Assembly (NCBI RefSeq): GCF_021044685.1
Contig: NZ_CP088014.1
Span: forward strand, 6,806,001-6,870,000
From: Bradyrhizobium daqingense
GTDB taxonomy: Bacteria; Pseudomonadota; Alphaproteobacteria; Rhizobiales; Xanthobacteraceae
Reading direction: 5' to 3'
DNA: 64,000 bases
Shown here: piece after piece, positions 54,832 through 62,108 of the stretch
Layout: every line of letters starts with the position of its first letter
Numbering within the stretch: the first letter of the stretch is position 1
Notes under the pieces: generated by a model
Database searches by the model: none
Told to the model about the DNA's origin: nothing
The model's input: only the letters and a program-made list of their open reading frames with translations
Translations under genes and position numbers: made by a program

Positions 54832-55626
54832 ATGACGCGAACGATCGCCCTGACGGCGCTTGGCCTTGCTCTGCTCGCGACAACATCGCGCGCGCAGGAC
54901 ATGATGCGCGATCTCGATCTGACGTCACCCGCCATGGTCTCCGCCGAGATGAGCCGGCAGGAGGTCGAAGCCACACTAGCCAAAGCGATCGCCGGCGCGC
55001 CGGCCGATTTCACCGGCAAGCGGTTATCGGGGCTCGATCTCAGTGGCCTCGACCTCACCAAAGCCATTCTCCGTGCGGCACGGCTCAACAAGACGAAACT
55101 CACCGGCGCCCGGCTCGATGGGGCGATCCTCGATCAGGCGTGGCTGCTGGATGCAGATCTCACGGGCGCGAGCCTGAAGGGCGCCAGTTTGTTCGCATCA
55201 CAGATGGCACGTGCTCGCCTCGACGGCGCCGATCTGACTGGTGCGCGCATCACGGCAGATCTCACCGGCGCAAGCATGGTCAGCACGTCGATTGCGGATG
55301 CGCATCTCGGCGCCGACATGCGCAACCAGTCGATGGGGCTGATGCGCGCGGTGCTGAGATCCGCCAATCTGGAACGGCTGAACGCGCGCAACGCCGATTT
55401 GTCGCGCGTCGACCTCGAGTTCGCGGTCCTCAGGGGCGCCGACCTGAGTGGTGCATCGCTGAAAAACGCCCAACTCGGTGGCGCCGATCTGACCGGTGCC
55501 ATCGTCATCGAGGTCGATTTCGACGGCGCCGATCTCGTCTCGGCGAAGCTGATCGCACCGAACGGCCTTGACCGCGCCAAAAACTTCGACAAGGCAAAGA
55601 ACCGCGAACGCCTGATCAGGGAATGA
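54832..55626 (+). CDS. Exported pentapeptide-repeat protein
   Basis: 264 residues. Signal peptide (TALGLALLATTSRAQDMM), then from about residue 62 pentapeptide repeats of the A(D/N)LxG type (LSGLDLSGLDLT, GADLTGARITADLTGASMV, GADLSGASLKNAQLGGADLT), forming a right-handed quadrilateral helix. Ribosome site CGGAG lies nine bases before the ATG. The role is unknown; periplasmic location within a quinoprotein cluster suggests a scaffold. Confidence 0.82.
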   Translation: MTRTIALTALGLALLATTSRAQDMMRDLDLTSPAMVSAEMSRQEVEATLAKAIAGAPADFTGKRLSGLDLSGLDLTKAILRAARLNKTKLTGARLDGAILDQAWLLDADLTGASLKGASLFASQMARARLDGADLTGARITADLTGASMVSTSIADAHLGADMRNQSMGLMRAVLRSANLERLNARNADLSRVDLEFAVLRGADLSGASLKNAQLGGADLTGAIVIEVDFDGADLVSAKLIAPNGLDRAKNFDKAKNRERLIRE

Positions 55627-56000
55627 TGGCGCGCCTTTGGGAGGACTGGCTGATGCGTTGGGTTCTGGCTTTGATCGCGTTGTTGACGCTTGCCGGCGAA
55701 GCCGCCGCGCAGGCCAAGGGCAAGGGCATCCGGCTCTGGAATCTGACGACGGAGACGATCTCCGGCTTCCAGCTCGCTCCCTCCGGCAAGACTGACTGGG
55801 GCCCGAACCAATGCCTGAACGACAAGGACAAGGAGGTCGACCACGACGAGCGGTTGCGCATCGTGGGCGTCGAGCCCGGCCGCTACGACGCGAAGGTCGG
55901 CTATCCCAGTGGGCGCCAATGCGTGGTTCGCGACATCGAGATCAGGGCCGATGCGGTGTTCTCGATCGCCGACAAGGATCTTAAGGACTGCAATAAGTAG
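55623..56000 (+). CDS. Small exported protein, unknown
   Basis: 125 residues. The signal peptide may start at residue 11 (MRWVLALIALLTLAGEAAAQ). Mature part IRLWNLTTETISGFQLAPSG with cysteines in NQCLND, RQCVVRD and LKDCNK. Overlaps the pentapeptide gene by four bases, so both act together. No family recognised. Confidence 0.65.
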   Translation: MMARLWEDWLMRWVLALIALLTLAGEAAAQAKGKGIRLWNLTTETISGFQLAPSGKTDWGPNQCLNDKDKEVDHDERLRIVGVEPGRYDAKVGYPSGRQCVVRDIEIRADAVFSIADKDLKDCNK

Positions 56001-56024
56001 CGCCGCGTCTCTGCGTTGGACCCC

Positions 56025-56270
56025 TCACGCCTTGTCGTTCGGGTGCGGGTATTCGCAGCGCCACTTTATCGCGTGCCACTTCGGATGCTCTCCGACCCAT
56101 TGCGCAATATAGGGGGGCGCGGCCATCGCGCATTGCCGCGGCGACCCGGAATAGTGGAACACCAGATGCTGTTCCTCGCAGGTCGCAGGCGAGAGCACCG
56201 CACACACAGTCACCACCAGATTGATCGGTTCATGCCGGGATCCTCTCGCATGGGCAACCGAGGTTAGCAC
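56025..56270 (-). CDS. Small cysteine-containing conserved protein
   Basis: 81 residues. INLVVTVCAVLSPATCEEQH and QCAMAAPPYIAQWVGEHPKW recur in small rhizobial proteins. Four cysteines (TVCAV, ATCEE, RQCAM, RWRCEYP) suggest two disulfides. GTG 56270 is the upstream limit; the true start may be shorter. Confidence 0.5.
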   Translation of the reverse strand: MLTSVAHARGSRHEPINLVVTVCAVLSPATCEEQHLVFHYSGSPRQCAMAAPPYIAQWVGEHPKWHAIKWRCEYPHPNDKA

Positions 56271-56364
56271 GAAAAACTACGTCCCAAGGAGAGCGAAGTT
56301 TCAAATCGGGTGGTGGAACTCTGCTCTGGCAACTCTACCCGCGCGCAGGAGACATGCCCCACAA

Positions 56365-57234
56365 CTAGAAATTAACGCCAAACACCAATCTGGCCTGGTG
56401 GCGCTCGAAATTGACGAGGTCGAGATTGCCGGACGATCCGGCCGGACGTCCCCAGGCCTGCATGCTCCAGCTCAAGGTCAGCCGCGAGCGCTCGGAGAGC
56501 TGGAAATAAGCGGTCGGGCCGACAAACAGGGCCTGGCCCGAAAATTCGCCGAGGCCAATGCCTTCGTATTGCCGAAAATAACGCATCTCCCCGCCGAGCA
56601 GCACATTGGGCCGAACGCGCACCAGGCCGGCAAACGCCGCCCCGATCGTCGAGCTCTTCTCGGATAGTCCCGTCATCTCGAAGCGCGCCCATTCCGGCTG
56701 ATAGATCAGGTTGAGCGCAGCGATGGCGAAGTTCGGAACGAGCTCGCGGTCGAAGGCGAGCGTGAACTCGGTGCCGTACATCCGTCCCTTCGCGCCGCTG
56801 GTCTCGTCGATGCGATTGCCGTGGAGCTCTGCGGCGACGGTCAGGCCGAATGGCGCCCGCTCGCGGTCGAGCAGGCGATAGCGCAGGTCGAGCGAGGCGC
56901 CCTGGAAATTGAACTGGCGGCGATCGTCGATGTCGGGGACGCCGGTAATGTCGTGTAGGCTGGCAGTGCCGCCGACCTCGACGCGAAAATTCGGCAGCGG
57001 CACCATTTCGATCTCGACCTCGTGCTCGAGGGCGCGATAGATACCCCTGCCCTTGCCGAAGCTCCCTGTGGTCTGCGTCTGAAACTCGCGCTCGCCGACA
57101 TTGCCGATATCGGTGCCGATCATGAAGCCGAAGATGTGCTCGGTATCGAAGCCTTCTTCCGCGCTGACACATGTCGGTGCGAGCGCGGCCAAGCACGCAA
57201 CCGCCATTCCGAATTTGCAAGCCCTGCCGCGCAT
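56365..57234 (-). CDS. Outer-membrane beta-barrel protein next to lanmodulin
   Basis: 289 residues. Signal peptide (AVACLAALAPTCVSAEE), alternating strands (NFRVEVGGTASLHD, FGLTVAAELHGNRID, RSRLTLSWSMQAWG) and a C-terminal Phe (RLVFGVNF). It is a barrel of roughly 12 strands with no plug. It is found between the PQQ genes and pqqA, so it may be a porin for small alcohols, metals or a lanthanophore; this is inferred from position only. ATG 57234 chosen by signal peptide. Confidence 0.7.
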   Translation of the reverse strand: MRGRACKFGMAVACLAALAPTCVSAEEGFDTEHIFGFMIGTDIGNVGEREFQTQTTGSFGKGRGIYRALEHEVEIEMVPLPNFRVEVGGTASLHDITGVPDIDDRRQFNFQGASLDLRYRLLDRERAPFGLTVAAELHGNRIDETSGAKGRMYGTEFTLAFDRELVPNFAIAALNLIYQPEWARFEMTGLSEKSSTIGAAFAGLVRVRPNVLLGGEMRYFRQYEGIGLGEFSGQALFVGPTAYFQLSERSRLTLSWSMQAWGRPAGSSGNLDLVNFERHQARLVFGVNF

Positions 57235-57452
57235 CCCCTGCCCCGAAGGCGTGCGCCACCTGATGAGGCGCTGGCCAGGCGTGAGCCTAACACAGGGCTG
57301 CAGAACGCGATCGAGATTTTGATGGAGGGAATTGAAGGCGTGTGATGTTGACGTCAGCACCAGATCACGAGTCTTGCCCGCGGCAGCCGACGGTCCGACA
57401 CTGCCACGGCTTCGGCGGCATTTGCCGTCGCAGCCGCGGCAGGTCGTCAGTC

Positions 57453-57533
57453 TTACTTGCGCGAAGCGCAGGCGTACATGTTGATTTCCATGCCGACCGG
57501 CACTTCCACGATCTTCGGAGCTTTCCAAGCCAT
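57453..57533 (-). CDS. pqqA: PqqA precursor peptide of pyrroloquinoline quinone
   Basis: 26-residue peptide starting MAWKAPKIVEVPVG, with the PQQ-forming residues E16 and Y20 separated by three residues (E-I-N-M-Y) and a tail ACASRK. E16 and Y20 are the residues crosslinked and cut out to make PQQ. GGGAG lies eight bases ahead of ATG 57533. No pqqBCDE genes are within the window, so this is an orphan copy close to its enzyme gene xoxF. Too short for usual gene finders. Confidence 0.92.
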   Translation of the reverse strand: MAWKAPKIVEVPVGMEINMYACASRK

Positions 57534-57756
57534 TCGGGTCTCCCAAGGTATTGAGCGCGACATAGCGCGGGGCAAAACCTAGGGCTGGGTCCCCGACAGT
57601 TCAAGCGCCGATTCGAACGCCGAACGCATCCGTGTCGATTCTTCGCGGCTCTATTTCTCTCTCGGGCAAAGCCAGTTCGCTCTTGGTCAAGCACGGGGCT
57701 GAACAAGACGACTTCGCGCGACACATCACGCTCGAATCGGCACGACTAGTACCGCG

Positions 57757-58080
57757 TCAGCAATCCTTGCCTGCCGTTTGCGTATTGGGCTTGGCGCCTT
57801 CCGCCCGCTCCGCTGCGGTCGGCTGACTCTGCATCTGTCGCTGTGCATCTTCCGACGAGGCTGCCGCGCCGCTGCTGGCGCGGTTCATCGTGCTGGTCGG
57901 CGGATGCTGACCCGTTTCACTGGACGAGCTCTGGGACTGTGCCGAACCCACGGTGACCGGACCGGAACCGGCATCCTTGTCGGTGCTGGCGCTGCCGGTG
58001 TTGCACGGGCCGGCGATGGCGACGCCCGCGCTCAACGTCAGGATCGCGCAGGCAGCAAGAACGGAACGTTTCGTGTTCAT
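57757..58080 (-). CDS. Small exported Ser/Gln-rich protein
   Basis: 107 residues. Signal peptide MNTKRSVLAACAILTLSAGV, then a Ser/Thr/Gln/Gly-rich disordered mature part with one cysteine near each end (GPCNTG and AGKDC). GAGGAGAAGCAG precedes the ATG. It lies between pqqA and lanmodulin; function unknown. Confidence 0.65.
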   Translation of the reverse strand: MNTKRSVLAACAILTLSAGVAIAGPCNTGSASTDKDAGSGPVTVGSAQSQSSSSETGQHPPTSTMNRASSGAAASSEDAQRQMQSQPTAAERAEGAKPNTQTAGKDC

Positions 58081-58203
58081 CTGCTTCTCCTCTTCTCCCG
58101 CCGCGCTGCCCCGGCGCAGAGCAGGACATCGCGAGAAGAACAGACCGCACAGCCTGATGTTCCGGGCTTCCGGTCCGGAATTAAGCTCCCGGCAGTGCGG
58201 CGC

Positions 58204-58596
58204 TCAGCGCAGCAGGCGCACCAGCGCGCGGCCGGGCCGTGCGTTCAGCTCCTTGGCATCGAGCGTTCCGTCCTTGTCCGGATTGGCCGCGTTGAAGCGC
58301 TGCTCCACCACGGCAAGGTATTCGTCCAGCGTCAGGGTCCCGTCGCGATCGGGGTCGGCGGCGGCCAGCTCCTTCGCCGATAGCCGCCCGCGCAGTTCAC
58401 GTGCGTCCAGCGTGCCGTCGCGATCGGGGTCGAGCTTGGTGAACAATGCGGTGGCCGCCTTCTTCACCTCCGCGAGATCGAGCGTGCCGTCATTGTCCGT
58501 ATCGAACATCTTGACCGCGCCACCGGATGCCGCGAAGGCCGGACCGGACAGCAATGCGATCGTGAGCGCAAGCGCAACCGAGTGACGAGACATCAT
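58204..58596 (-). CDS. lanM: Lanmodulin homologue, four EF-hand periplasmic metal protein
   Basis: 130 residues. Signal peptide to about residue 22 (ALLSGPAFAA). Four 12-residue EF loops: DTDNDGTLDLAE (32-43), DPDRDGTLDARE (56-67), DPDRDGTLTLDE (81-92) and NPDKDGTLDAKE (105-116). Pairs are spaced closely as in lanmodulin of Methylorubrum, and the tail RPGRALVRLLR resembles its C-terminus. Pro at loop position 2, the lanmodulin hallmark, is present in EF2-4 but is Thr in EF1; EF3 has Thr at position 9. It should bind trivalent lanthanides in the periplasm. AGGAGGT precedes ATG 58596. It is divergent from xoxF. Confidence 0.9.
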   Translation of the reverse strand: MMSRHSVALALTIALLSGPAFAASGGAVKMFDTDNDGTLDLAEVKKAATALFTKLDPDRDGTLDARELRGRLSAKELAAADPDRDGTLTLDEYLAVVEQRFNAANPDKDGTLDAKELNARPGRALVRLLR

Positions 58597-58929
58597 CGAA
58601 ACCTCCTGAGATCCTCGATTCGAGAGGGATCAAACCGACATAAGTCCGCAAACGAGCTCCGGTTCAAGGGGAAATTACAACCTGCGCGCGTCACAATTCC
58701 CGGAACTCCCGCCTCAAGCTCGTCGCTTTCCGTCTCGGCCGCCTCGCACCGCGGAATTTCTCCAGCGCCTGCGCACAAGTGTGAGAGGGGTTGTAAGGTT
58801 TCTGTCAGGTGACTGCATCTGCCGCTCAACATATCGGCGTCGCACTTACGACTTTCGTATTGACGCGTTTTGCATTCGGGCGGAGTGTTGCTCCCGCAGC
58901 GTCAAAGACGCGCATATTGGGAGGAACGG
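58597..58929. promoter_or_regulatory. Divergent lanM-xoxF promoter region
   Basis: 333 bases between two divergent genes that probably respond to lanthanides, with no credible gene inside. It should contain both promoters and any binding sites for the response regulator. A TTGACG at 58859-58864 could be a -35 box for xoxF, but no good -10 element follows at the expected spacing. Confidence 0.5.
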
Positions 58930-60594
58930 ATGAAACGCCTTGCGATGGCCGCGAGCCTCGTCATGCTTGTATCAACTTGCGCGTATGCCCAGACCACCGA
59001 GCAGCTGGTCAAGGGTGTGACCGATACGTCGAACGTTCTCAACTACGGGATGGGCTACAATCTTCAGCGCTTCTCGACGCTGAAACAGATCAACAAGGAT
59101 ACCGTCAAGAACCTCGTCCCTGTTTGGAATTACTCCTTTAACGACGACCGCAGCGAGGAATCCCAGCCGATCGTCTACCAGGGCGTGATCTATGTGACCA
59201 CGCACAATGCAACCATGGCGGTGGACGTCAAGACCGGCAAGCAGATCTGGAAGAGCAAGATCGAATATCCTGCCGAGACGCCCCGAATCGTCTGCTGCGG
59301 CATCATCAATCGCGGTGTCGCGATTCACGAAGGCAAACTATTCCGTACGACGCTCGATGCCAACGTGATTGCGATCGACGCGAAAACAGGCAAGGAGCTG
59401 TGGCGGCAGAAGGCGGCCGACATCAAGGAAGGCTACTCCATGACGGTGGCCCCGCTGGTCGCCGACGGTGTGGTCATCACCGGCATCTCCGGCGCCGAGT
59501 TCGGTACGCGCGGCTTCATCGACGGCTGGGACCCTGCGACGGGCAAGCATGTCTGGCGCACCCATTCGATCCCCTCGCCGGACGAGCCCGGCGGCGACAC
59601 CTGGAAGGGCGACACCTGGAAGCTCGGCGGCGGCTCGACCTGGATTACGGGCTCATATGATCCCGAGCTGAACACGGTCTATTGGGGCATCGGCAATCCA
59701 GGCCCGTTCAACTCGGCAGTGCGCCCCGGCGACAATCTCTACACCTGCTCCGTGCTGGCGATGGATCCCAAGACCGGCAAGATCAAGTGGCACTACCAGT
59801 TCTCGCCGAACAACCCGTTCGACTACGACGCCGTGGCCGAGATGGTGCTCGCCGATGTGAACATCGAGGGCAAGCCGACCAAGACGCTGATGAACGCCAA
59901 CCGCAACGGCTTCTTCTATGTGCTCGACCGCACCAACGGCAAGCTGCTCGCCGCAAATCCTTATGTGAAGGTCAACTGGGCGACCGGCATCGACATGAAG
60001 ACGGGACGTCCGATCGAGACCGATGTGTCGAAGGACGCGCGCGAGGGCAAGAAAGTCACCGTCTATCCCTCCATTCTCGGCGGCAAGAACTGGGAGCCGA
60101 TGTCGTTCAATCCGCAGACCGGCCTTGCCTATGCCAACACGCTCGCGTTCGGCGGCAGGTACAAGACCGAGCCCGTCACCTTCAAGCAGGGTGAATGGTA
60201 TCTCGGCATGGATCTGACCGACCTCTGGGAGTACGGCGACGGGCCGCGCGGTCATCTCAAGGCCATCGACCCCATGACCGGAAAATCGAAATGGGAAGCG
60301 CCGAGCGATATTCCGCGCTTCTCGGGCGTGCTGTCGACGGCCGGCGGCGTCGTATTCTCTGGCGCGCTGACCGGCGAGTTCGAGGCCTTCGATGCCGATA
60401 CCGGCAAGAAGCTCTGGCAGTTCCAGACCGGCTCCGGCATCGAGGGACAGCCGGTGACCTGGCAGCAGGACGGCGTGCAGTACGTCGCCGTGACGAGCGG
60501 CTATGGCGGCGTCTACTCGCTGTTCTCTGGCGACGAGCGGCTGGCTCAGGTGCCGCCCGGCGGCTCGCTGTGGCTCTTTGCAGTCAAGCAGTAG
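58930..60594 (+). CDS. xoxF: Lanthanide-type PQQ alcohol dehydrogenase (XoxF/ExaF-like)
   Basis: 554 residues. Signal peptide MKRLAMAASLVMLVSTCAYA. PQQ propeller with repeats such as KTGKQIWKSKIEY and KTGKELWRQKAAD. Vicinal Cys pair C122-C123 (IVCCGIINRG) lies over PQQ. The catalytic Asp and the extra Asp of lanthanide enzymes appear as D298-Y299-D300 (NPFDYDAVAEM); in calcium enzymes the third position is Ala. No mxaI-like small subunit follows. It is shorter than the usual roughly 600-residue XoxF and resembles ExaF/PedH-type ethanol enzymes, so methanol versus ethanol as substrate is open. ATG 58930 follows GGAGGAACGG. Confidence 0.9.
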   Translation: MKRLAMAASLVMLVSTCAYAQTTEQLVKGVTDTSNVLNYGMGYNLQRFSTLKQINKDTVKNLVPVWNYSFNDDRSEESQPIVYQGVIYVTTHNATMAVDVKTGKQIWKSKIEYPAETPRIVCCGIINRGVAIHEGKLFRTTLDANVIAIDAKTGKELWRQKAADIKEGYSMTVAPLVADGVVITGISGAEFGTRGFIDGWDPATGKHVWRTHSIPSPDEPGGDTWKGDTWKLGGGSTWITGSYDPELNTVYWGIGNPGPFNSAVRPGDNLYTCSVLAMDPKTGKIKWHYQFSPNNPFDYDAVAEMVLADVNIEGKPTKTLMNANRNGFFYVLDRTNGKLLAANPYVKVNWATGIDMKTGRPIETDVSKDAREGKKVTVYPSILGGKNWEPMSFNPQTGLAYANTLAFGGRYKTEPVTFKQGEWYLGMDLTDLWEYGDGPRGHLKAIDPMTGKSKWEAPSDIPRFSGVLSTAGGVVFSGALTGEFEAFDADTGKKLWQFQTGSGIEGQPVTWQQDGVQYVAVTSGYGGVYSLFSGDERLAQVPPGGSLWLFAVKQ

Positions 60595-60606
60595 CTAACG
60601 GGCACG

Positions 60607-60960
60607 ATGCTGAAGATGACTTCTCACAAGACGGCGGCGACGATCGCCGCCGTCGCGGTGCTGTCGGTCGCGCTTGCGGCGACCGCTCGCGCCGATGACG
60701 CTACCGGCAATTCCATGCAGGCGCAGATCGATCATGGCAAGTCGACCTACGCCTCTAAATGCTCGCACTGCCATGGCCCCAATCTGATGAACTCCGGCAC
60801 CGTTACGCCGGACCTGCGCGCCATTCCCGACGACAAGACACGCTTCGTCACCGTTGTGAAGAACGGCAAGAACAACAAGATGCCGCCCTGGGCGGACATT
60901 CTCAGCGACGACGAAATCGGGAACCTCTGGGCCTTCGTCTCCAGCCGGAGAAAGCCATGA
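60607..60960 (+). CDS. xoxG: Periplasmic c-type cytochrome, electron acceptor of the dehydrogenase (XoxG-like)
   Basis: 117 residues. Signal peptide ending ATARADD, heme motif C52-S-H-C55-H56 and axial Met92 in NNKMPPWAD. It is shorter than most XoxG proteins, close to a minimal class I cytochrome c. It starts 12 bases after xoxF and overlaps xoxJ by four bases. It takes electrons from reduced PQQ. Confidence 0.9.
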   Translation: MLKMTSHKTAATIAAVAVLSVALAATARADDATGNSMQAQIDHGKSTYASKCSHCHGPNLMNSGTVTPDLRAIPDDKTRFVTVVKNGKNNKMPPWADILSDDEIGNLWAFVSSRRKP

Positions 60961-61886
60961 GACGCTGCCTCGCCGCCTGGAGCGCAGCCGTGATCCTCTC
61001 GGCGGCGCCACTTGTCGCGCACGCGGCCGAGAATCCGCTGAGAATCTGCCTCGACAAAGACCGGCCGCCACTGTCGGTGCATCAAAAGGGCAAGGCGGAT
61101 GCGGGCTTCGACGTGCTGCTGGCGCAGGCGGTCGCCGAGCGCCTGCGTCGGCCGCTGGCGATCCAGTGGTTCGAGAGCAGGCTCGATGAAGATTCCAGCC
61201 CGCAGCTCGAGGCCAACGCATTGCTCTCGGACGGGCGCTGCGCGCTGGTCGGCGGCTATGCGCTGACGACCGATTCCCTGGTCAAGCCCGGCATGAAGAC
61301 AGCGCGCCTGCCGGATTTCGTCGGGGCCACGCGTGACGACAGGCGGCGGCGCGTCGAACTTGGCACGCTCGCGCCCAGTCAGCCCTATGTTTACTCGCCG
61401 ATGGCGGTGGTGCTCGGGCCGAAAGCGAAGGGCCGCAAGATCGGCGACATCGGCGATCTCGCCGGCCTTCGCCTCGTCATCGAAAGCGGCTCGCTCGGCG
61501 ATGCCATCCTGATGACCTTCGACAAGGGACGCCTGATCGACGACATCACCCATCTCGTCCCCGGTCGCGACGACCTCCTCGGCGCGCTCGAGCGCGGCGA
61601 CCACGATGCAACGCTGATCGACCTAGCGCGCTTCGATGCCCATCGCGCCGCCCACCCCGATACGGCAGTCACCGCCTCCGGCTACTATTATCCGATCGGC
61701 GCCAATCGAGGCTATGTCGGGCTTGCCGGCGATCCCGCTTTGATCGAGGCCGTGAACAAGGCACTGACGGCGCTCGCCGCGGAAGGCAAGATCGCCGAAC
61801 TCGGCAAGCAGGCCGGCCTCACCTATCTGCCGCCGCGCGAGCCTGCGATCCTCGGCGATGTCTGGATGAAGATCATTCAGCGGTGA
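60957..61886 (+). CDS. xoxJ: XoxJ-like periplasmic binding protein
   Basis: 309 residues. Signal peptide MRRCLAAWSAAVILSAAPLV, then LRICLDKDRPPLSVHQKG, the family 3 solute-binding fold of XoxJ/MxaJ. A long insert precedes SQPYVYSPMAVVLG, and IESGSLGDAILMTFDKG follows. In methylotrophs XoxJ is thought to activate or mature the dehydrogenase. It overlaps xoxG by ATGA and closes the operon; a palindrome follows. Confidence 0.9.
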   Translation: MRRCLAAWSAAVILSAAPLVAHAAENPLRICLDKDRPPLSVHQKGKADAGFDVLLAQAVAERLRRPLAIQWFESRLDEDSSPQLEANALLSDGRCALVGGYALTTDSLVKPGMKTARLPDFVGATRDDRRRRVELGTLAPSQPYVYSPMAVVLGPKAKGRKIGDIGDLAGLRLVIESGSLGDAILMTFDKGRLIDDITHLVPGRDDLLGALERGDHDATLIDLARFDAHRAAHPDTAVTASGYYYPIGANRGYVGLAGDPALIEAVNKALTALAAEGKIAELGKQAGLTYLPPREPAILGDVWMKIIQR

Positions 61887-61912
61887 GATCGCCCCACCTG
61901 CCCCCACATCAC

Positions 61913-62020
61913 CGTGTCATGCCCCGGCTTGACCGGGGCATCCAGTACGCCGCGACCTATCGATTGAACACAAACGCCTCGGAGTACTGGATCGCCCGGC
62001 CAAGCCGGGCGGTGACAGCG
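61913..62020. repeat. Hyphenated palindrome after xoxJ
   Basis: Arms CGTGTCATGCCCCGGCTTGA...CCAGTAC and GTACTGGATCGCCCGGCCAA...GACAGCG pair imperfectly over about 36 bases, with a spacer of about 35 bases. It differs in sequence from the elements at 28703 and 51779 but has the same build. It may stop xox transcription. Confidence 0.8.
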
Positions 62021-62108
62021 AGCGTGAGGCACGGTATCGCCGCGCCAGCAAAGAGGTGGCGTTATTCGTGCTATGTCTGGTGCGTGTCATTCGTCCACTT
62101 GGTGCCTC

